Shown here: positions 59,475 to 64,000 of the stretch, one piece after another | Layout: each line of letters opens with the position of its first letter | How positions within the stretch are numbered: the stretch's first letter is position 1 | Assembly: GCA_021828185.1 (NCBI GenBank) | Contig: JAKASI010000001.1 | Location: 62,001 to 126,000 of the forward strand | Reading direction: 5' to 3' | Source: an archaeon | GTDB taxonomy: Archaea; Thermoproteota; Nitrososphaeria; Nitrososphaerales; UBA183 | Length of the DNA: 64,000 nucleotides | Translations under genes and position numbers: made by a program | Notes under the pieces: model-generated | What the model was told of the DNA's origin: nothing | Seen by the model: the letters and a program-made list of their open reading frames with translations, nothing else | Database searches by the model: none

Positions 59475-59879
59475 CTACGGAGCCCAACTCGGCGGCTTCC
59501 CTCTATCAAGGGCTACCGCATCCGCCAACCACATTTCCATAACCTTCCTGACCTGCTCTTCGGGCATGCCCGCCCTTCGCAACAGGTTGGCAGAATATTC
59601 GTTCGCCTTGGCGCAATCCTTGAAAAAGAAATGCGTCGCGTGGTAGAACTCATGCCCAATGACGAATGCTTGGTAAGCACGAGGCAGCCTGTCGAACGAG
59701 GGAAGGTCGAGGTGAACTACTTTTTCTAATGTCCATGCCAAAGGCTGTTTCCTACAGCCGTCGCAGACATAGCAATACTTCACGAATTTGGTCTTTGTGG
59801 GCACCTTCAGGCATGTGCGCACGAGTTCTTCGATTGTTCTGAGGCGGTCCGAATCCACAATCTCATGCTCTGTTGCCAT
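59475..59879 (-). CDS. HExxH metallopeptidase-like protein (ImmA/IrrE-like)
   Basis: A 134-aa protein with the zinc-peptidase motif GHEFYHATHFF (HExxH near residue 76) and a downstream Glu in KANEYSANLLRRAG, the gluzincin arrangement seen in ImmA/IrrE peptidases. Four cysteines near residues 36-42 (YCYVCDGC) may bind another metal. ImmA-type enzymes cleave repressors after a stress or invasion signal. It is co-oriented with a small gene and divergent from the GHKL-nuclease gene. Confidence 0.65.
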   Translation of the reverse strand: MATEHEIVDSDRLRTIEELVRTCLKVPTKTKFVKYCYVCDGCRKQPLAWTLEKVVHLDLPSFDRLPRAYQAFVIGHEFYHATHFFFKDCAKANEYSANLLRRAGMPEEQVRKVMEMWLADAVALDRGKPPSWAP

Positions 59880-59885
59880 ACCGAT

Positions 59886-60035
59886 TCAGTGCTGTGAACC
59901 TATCCGAAGCTTATGACCCTGCCTCACAACGGCCACCCATTCGTATTCTAGTCTTATGGCCTCCTCGACCACATCAGGTCCCTCCCAATATTCCTGAGTT
60001 ACCACCCAGGCACCCAATCTATCCACCGAGCTCAC
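59886..60035 (-). CDS. Small protein preceding the HExxH peptidase
   Basis: From GTG 60035 the frame encodes 49 aa (DRLGAWVVTQEYWEGPDVVE, then EAIRLEYEWVAVVRQGHKLR). The coding character is good, but the true start is uncertain: the frame stays open to 60233, overlapping the divergent gene, and a neighbouring frame (from an ATG near 60165) also looks protein-like, so a frameshift is possible. It ends 6 nt before the peptidase start. Confidence 0.4.
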   Translation of the reverse strand: MSSVDRLGAWVVTQEYWEGPDVVEEAIRLEYEWVAVVRQGHKLRIGSQH

Positions 60036-60182
60036 GAGGAAGCTGGCGAAGATAGCCTTTCGCCCAGGGACCGACGAGGCACATCGTGGAGTGGAACCTT
60101 GAGGGGTAGGGGTCCGACTTCTTGAGACAGAGTTGGGGTGCGAAGCTATAACGGTCCGGGGACATGGCCTATAGGCGGAAGA

Positions 60183-61622
60183 ATGGATATCACACCGACG
60201 GAGGACGATCTGTGGCAAGGAATCGGTGGCCATTTCGATTCCTTCTCCCAGATAATGAACGAATTCATTGACAACGCCATATCAAACTTCATCAAGAACA
60301 ATCCTACTTCAAGAACCATCAATATCGCGATCGCCGAGCAGCAACCCGACAAGGTCGAGGTCAAAATAGAAGACACTGGATCGGGAATGGGCGATTTTAG
60401 CCATATGCTAAGGCTTGGAGATAGGACCACGGCTGAATCTCCCCTTAACGAACATGGGTTCGGACTGAAGCACGCCCTCGCTGCAGCGGACATCGCAAAC
60501 AGGAACTGGAAGATCTACACTAGAACGCGCGAAGAATTCAGAAGAGGGAAATATAGAGTCTTGTCTGCTCCGTACAAGTTCCAGATGGACCCAGTGGAAA
60601 CAGATGTAAGTCGGGACCCCTGGCCAGGTGTATACAATGGGCCTGGAACCCTTATAGAATTTGTCTGTGCCCTGGACCTCTTCTACACTGTGAGAAAGGG
60701 GGTAAGGGGACCTCCCTCATTCAATAATTGTGTAGACTACTTGGTCGAGGATCTCGGCTATACCTACTCCGGGATGATTGAAGAAGGCAAGGCAAGCATC
60801 ATAGTGAACACGGGGCCCGTACCTGCCGTAACCCCTACCATCGCCGGATTCTACAAGCCAGACCCAGGAACCACCAGCAAGGATCTTGGAGGAGGGACAG
60901 TGAATATTGCTTACAAATTCTGCGAGATAAGGGAGTCCACTTACCTCGTTCACTACAAGAAGAACACAACAACGTCGGGTGTCGAAATACGGGTGAACGG
61001 GCGAGTAATCATGTCGAACCTATTCAAGGAGATATGGTCGCTGGAGCCGCATCCCTTGTACAATCATTTCTTGGTCCAAGTCAACTTGGTTAGCCAGAAC
61101 TTGGACGCGTTGCCAAAAACCCGTACCTCAAAGAACGGAATACGGAGCGGAGACCCCAAGCTCAAAAAACTGTTCGAATGGATCCTCGAAGTCCATCCAA
61201 ATCCGGAAAAGAAGCTCTCTGGGGCAGTCCGGGAAACAGAGCTTGTTGCAGAGCTGGCTAAAGCGAAAGACACGCACATAAGACACCCAGACAAACACAT
61301 TGAGACTGGCTTCAAGGTGTTCAAGACCATCGACACCGAAGGCGTCTTCGTCGATTTGTACGTCTTTGATGGAACCCTGGTTGTCCTTTACGAAGCGAAG
61401 AAGGACAAGGCAACAATTCAGGATCTGTACCAACTCCGAATGTATTGGGACGGGGCCGTTGTCGATGGGATAAATCCAACAGAAGGAATCCTCCTCGCCT
61501 CCGACTTCTCTAATGGGGTTGATGCGGTCATGTCAAACCTCAATGCCACCAAAGATGCGAATGGAAACAATTACCACTTTTCAAAGAAGACTTGGAACGA
61601 AGAAGGTATAACTTACCCCTGA
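60183..61622 (+). CDS. GHKL ATPase fused to PD-(D/E)XK nuclease-like domain
   Basis: About 479 aa. The N-terminal 330 residues form a GHKL (gyrase/Hsp90/MutL) ATPase: N box NEFIDNAISN (about 25-35), DTGSGMGDF (about 64), and EHGFGLKHALAAADI (about 89), followed by a transducer-like region. The C-terminal domain has VDLYVFDGTLVVLYEAKKDK, giving D-x(n)-ExK near residues 390-405, then QDLYQLRMYWDG (the QxxxY element of RecB-like nucleases). This makes an ATP-gated nuclease, reminiscent of MutL/MORC-like ATPases of restriction systems. GTG 60138 is an alternative start. It lies back to back with the peptidase genes. Confidence 0.75.
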   Translation: MDITPTEDDLWQGIGGHFDSFSQIMNEFIDNAISNFIKNNPTSRTINIAIAEQQPDKVEVKIEDTGSGMGDFSHMLRLGDRTTAESPLNEHGFGLKHALAAADIANRNWKIYTRTREEFRRGKYRVLSAPYKFQMDPVETDVSRDPWPGVYNGPGTLIEFVCALDLFYTVRKGVRGPPSFNNCVDYLVEDLGYTYSGMIEEGKASIIVNTGPVPAVTPTIAGFYKPDPGTTSKDLGGGTVNIAYKFCEIRESTYLVHYKKNTTTSGVEIRVNGRVIMSNLFKEIWSLEPHPLYNHFLVQVNLVSQNLDALPKTRTSKNGIRSGDPKLKKLFEWILEVHPNPEKKLSGAVRETELVAELAKAKDTHIRHPDKHIETGFKVFKTIDTEGVFVDLYVFDGTLVVLYEAKKDKATIQDLYQLRMYWDGAVVDGINPTEGILLASDFSNGVDAVMSNLNATKDANGNNYHFSKKTWNEEGITYP

Positions 61623-61670
61623 ATCTAACCTTCGGGTTCTTCTTCGCTTGAACTTGGACGCGCTAGGAAA

Positions 61671-61842
61671 TTAAAATGCGTTGATTGGGCCGATGCCTAG
61701 TATCCCTTCCAGCTTGGAGAGGGACGCCTCAATCATTTGCATGTTGACCTTGGCGATCGAAACTTCTATTCCATGAGACGGGGGGTTTCGGTAAGCTATC
61801 AGCAAGTCGAAATTTCCGAAGAAGAGTTCATCCCTCAAGCCT
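61671..61842 (-). pseudogene. 3' fragment of a HEPN-like gene
   Basis: The minus-strand end encodes LRDELFFGNFDLLIAYRNPP, SHGIEVSIAKVNMQMIEASL, SKLEGILGIGPINAF. RNPPSH fits the R-x4-H active-site motif of HEPN RNases in a helical context. The frame continues to 61898, but that part is antisense to the helicase-nuclease relic. The 5' portion appears deleted. Identification is tentative. Confidence 0.35.
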
Positions 61843-62616
61843 GAATTCAGCATTACAGGCCACATCCACGCGTACGACATCTGCGCCCGCCAGTACAAGT
61901 ATTACAAGGAATACGAGTTCACGGGATCAAGGTCCGCCGGCCAGGCATTCGGCTCGCTCGTCCATTACACAATCGAAGACATACACCGGCACTACCTTGA
62001 GACCAAGGACGCCAACTTGGACGAGAAGCAGATCGAAGCCTTCTTCGAGAAGAACCTCCGCGCCATCACTCGCGGCGGGGCTCACCCGCTTGGTATGAAG
62101 TTCGTTGACATGGCCTACAAGCAGGTGGTAAGCTACTACGAGCACAATAGGGGCATGTTCGCAAAGCTAGTGCGAGCAGAGGAACCGATACTAGTCGAGA
62201 GAGAAAAGTACGTCATGTCAGGTATCATCGACCTCATTCGCGACGAAAAGGGGCGGCTTGAGCTATTGGATTTCAAGGCGGAAAGGAGGGAGGACGTGGG
62301 TCCAGACAGGCTCGAATTCTACAAATTTCAACTCTCCATCTACGCGAAGATGATCGAGAAGAAGCTGGGGGAGCGACCGTCGAAGACCTACATCTACCTG
62401 ACTGCGGAAGAGGACCCCAAGACCGCTTTGACCCCCCTTCCGATCGAAAACGTGGAGGCAGACCAGGCTGAGAAGACCTTCGACGAGGTGGCAGGGAGGA
62501 TCATCCGGAAAGAGTTCGCCGTCAGCAAGGCACCTCCGCGGGACGTCTGCCGGAACTGCGATTTCAAATATGGATGTACCGATCGTATTCGGTTCTATCC
62601 AGACCTTAAAATCTGA
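61843..62616 (+). pseudogene. PD-(D/E)XK nuclease domain remnant of a UvrD/Dna2-type helicase
   Basis: The frame has no start but reads straight into ITGHIHAYDICARQYKYYKE, AFGSLVHYTIEDIHRHYLE, ILVEREKYVMSGIIDLIRDE, LELLDFKAERREDV, EFYKFQLSIYAKMIEKK and DVCRNCDFKYGC. This is the complete C-terminal Cas4/RecB-type nuclease domain (His, Asp, ExK-like DFK, QxxxY and a Cys pair) found at the end of archaeal UvrD/AddA-like helicases. The helicase part is gone; an in-frame TAA lies upstream at 61792. A TTG at 62017 could give a 199-aa product lacking the first helices. Confidence 0.65.
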
Positions 62617-62688
62617 CCTGTAAACGCTGACGCAATACTTCCAGTTGAGGCCGGTGCAGCGAGCGCACCACTTGGTGTACCTAGGTCG

Positions 62689-63264
62689 ATGGAGTGGACC
62701 ACACAATCCAAAATAACACCTAGATGGACCCTCAGTGGAAACAGGTTGTCCGACGGAGCGGCTGAGAAGCCACTGAAGGTGCGGGGTGACACCAGTAGGG
62801 AGTACATGAGAAGGATGGTGGTAAGTGCATTCCTCGCTGAACTACCTGGCAATGTCAGGAAAGTTAGGTACCACTACAAAGTTGAAACCATGAAAGACGG
62901 TCGTGTAATGCGCCTAGTGCGACCCACTGGTGTACGCAAAGGGCCTTTGGACTTCAAAGTCGAGGTCTCTGAATGGGGGTCCAAGGGAACCCACGATGAG
63001 ATCAAGGCTGACCTACTCGCAAAGAAACGAGAGGATACGGCAAGATTCCAATCATTGATGAAGGCGGTTCGAGATGTTCATGCATGCCGTGAACCCGAGT
63101 CAATACTCGCTGCCCAGGCGAATCTTGAGTTCAAGAGCGGATGGAGTGTTGAGTTGCTGCTAAAGGTCCTAAAGTGGTTCTTCATCCTTGAAGATGTAGA
63201 CTACTGGAACTACAACGGAAGGGACGAGCTAATGGATTTCATTGAGAAATCTGTTGGACCCTAA
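62689..63264 (+). CDS. Protein of unknown function
   Basis: A 191-aa protein. It contains a basic central region (RKVRYHYKVETMKDGRVMRL), a charged helix (EIKADLLAKKREDTARFQSL) and a C-terminal segment SVELLLKVLKWFFILEDVDYWNYNGRDEL that looks conserved, with aromatic residues typical of a protein-protein or nucleic-acid interface. No family was recognised. It lies in a less GC-rich accessory region, convergent with a winged-helix gene. Confidence 0.5.
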   Translation: MEWTTQSKITPRWTLSGNRLSDGAAEKPLKVRGDTSREYMRRMVVSAFLAELPGNVRKVRYHYKVETMKDGRVMRLVRPTGVRKGPLDFKVEVSEWGSKGTHDEIKADLLAKKREDTARFQSLMKAVRDVHACREPESILAAQANLEFKSGWSVELLLKVLKWFFILEDVDYWNYNGRDELMDFIEKSVGP

Positions 63265-63317
63265 CACACGTTTCTAGGAAAACGCCAACTGTCAGGCAAC
63301 CCAACCGGTTCACGTTA

Positions 63318-63337
63318 GCGAACTTGAGCGAACTTGT
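63318..63337. repeat. Two 10-bp tandem units
   Basis: GCGAACTTGA is followed directly by GCGAACTTGT. The motif is similar to the GACGAATCTG units at 59259-59288. It lies between the unknown protein gene and the 3' end of the winged-helix gene. Confidence 0.5.
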
Positions 63338-63351
63338 GGCAAGCCAAGCGG

Positions 63352-63609
63352 TCATAGCTTATGGAGAATTTGCTGGCCGAGCCTGGTCAACTGGTAGAGT
63401 CTCCCCTTCCTAAGATCCGGGGTCAAGCACATGACAGCTCGCACATTCACTAGTTCCTTCAGAGTTGAGCTTACGTGATTAAGGCGGAGGCCTGTCGCAG
63501 CAGAAATCTGTTTCGGTGTCTTCGGTCCGGACGCCATTGAACCTACCACCTTCTTTCTGTATTCGCTTCCCACTACGAATCCGTAAGCGTGCCAGTCGAA
63601 GTCAGCCAA
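63352..63609 (-). CDS. Winged-helix (MarR/ArsR-like) regulator
   Basis: About 85 aa starting at TTG 63609 (ADFDWHAYGFVVGSEYRKKV). The DNA-binding part is TPKQISAATGLRLNHVSSTLKELV, followed by a wing with KGRLYQLTRLGQQIL. A TATATAAA box (about 63640-63648, minus strand) sits about 30 nt upstream, so a longer open frame (to 63732) is probably not used. It is divergent from the last gene and may control it. Confidence 0.75.
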   Translation of the reverse strand: MADFDWHAYGFVVGSEYRKKVVGSMASGPKTPKQISAATGLRLNHVSSTLKELVNVRAVMCLTPDLRKGRLYQLTRLGQQILHKL

Positions 63610-63719
63610 CTGCCAATCTCCGATAAACCACCAGTTTTTATATAGCTTAAATCCAGGATAGATACAACTTGGCCACCAGTAGGCGTTATAAGGGGCACGC
63701 CGGTACTGCTGTCGGGCAG

Positions 63720-64000
63720 ATGCCAAAGACACTCTACGTCTTCAAACTCTTCAACAGCATAAAGGACGAACACGAGGTCAAATTCGCCGAACTCGAACTG
63801 AACTCTCTTTTCGGTCAGGTCGAGCCCGTCCGGAGCTTCGTCGATGTGATACCCAATTCACCACTGAACCACTTCTGCGGGGATGAGTGCAGAATCCAGG
63901 ATGCTTTGACCTACGAACCTGTCTACGGAAAGTACCAGGGGTTTCTAGGCTGGAGAGATGAGAAAAACGCTTTCCCTATCAGCCAACTCGTCAGAAGACT
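63720..64000 (+). CDS. THUMP/Trm11-like tRNA methyltransferase, N-terminal part (cut by window end)
   Basis: An open frame from ATG 63720 to the window edge: PKTLYVFKLFNSIKDEHEVK, FAELELNSLFGQVEPVRSF, then IQDALTYEPVYGKYQGFLGW. This resembles the N-terminal region of archaeal proteins related to the Trm11/TrmG10 tRNA guanosine N2-methyltransferases; the catalytic NPPY motif would lie beyond the window. A GTTATAAGG box about 30 nt upstream supports a leaderless start. Assignment is tentative because only 93 residues are visible. Confidence 0.5.
   Translation, partial: MPKTLYVFKLFNSIKDEHEVKFAELELNSLFGQVEPVRSFVDVIPNSPLNHFCGDECRIQDALTYEPVYGKYQGFLGWRDEKNAFPISQLVRR

Overview
The window is archaeal. 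It carries a transcription factor B (TFB), a group II chaperonin (thermosome), an MBF1-type zinc-ribbon/HTH factor, a small TRAM-domain protein, an ADP-forming acyl-CoA synthetase, a tRNA-His without an encoded CCA end, and many genes whose first codon lies about 25-30 nt below a TATA-like box, as expected for leaderless archaeal transcripts. GTG and TTG starts are common. The gene content suggests a mesophilic or moderately thermophilic member of the Thermoproteota (Nitrososphaeria- or Bathyarchaeia-like), but no 16S rRNA gene is present and the lineage stays open.

Layout. 1-9.6 kb: a cluster for import and breakdown of cyclic amides/ureides (two hydantoinase/dihydropyrimidinase-type amidohydrolases, a C45-type hydrolase, a complete LivHMGF transporter, an MmgE/PrpD protein and carbamate kinase). 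It stops beside an integrase N-terminal fragment and a tRNA-His gene, the usual arrangement of an island edge. 10-23 kb: peroxiredoxin and a secretion-rich region with a Dpp/Opp-type peptide transporter, its binding protein, two secreted phosphoesterases and an alkaline-phosphatase-superfamily enzyme. 23-34 kb: ADP-forming acyl-CoA synthetase, OsmC, a NifX-like protein, DUF998 and MFS membrane proteins, a lipoate-ligase-family protein, an ABC-2 exporter and a UPF0182 membrane protein. 34-46 kb: MBL hydrolase, GAPN-type aldehyde dehydrogenase and deoC, an HNH nuclease, a three-gene glycerol-metabolism-like operon, Hsp20 and a UbiB-family kinase. 46-52 kb: a visibly less GC-rich block with hflX, thermosome and Lrp/ACT-type regulators. 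52-59 kb: a patchwork of intact regulators (MBF1, SET-domain protein, TRAM protein, a RelE/RHH toxin-antitoxin pair, TFB with a damaged 5' end) and many broken genes. 59-64 kb: a defence-like accessory region with an HExxH peptidase, a GHKL-ATPase fused to a PD-(D/E)XK nuclease-like domain, relics of a helicase-nuclease and of a possible HEPN gene, a winged-helix regulator and the start of a likely tRNA methyltransferase gene.

The right half is rich in decay. Two deletion scars can be read directly (about 53.2 and 61.84 kb). Several frames break at short homopolymers (carbamate kinase A4, MBL hydrolase C5), which leaves real mutation and assembly error both possible. The best candidate for an undescribed system is the divergent 59.5-61.6 kb module: HExxH peptidase plus small protein on one side, GHKL-nuclease fusion on the other.
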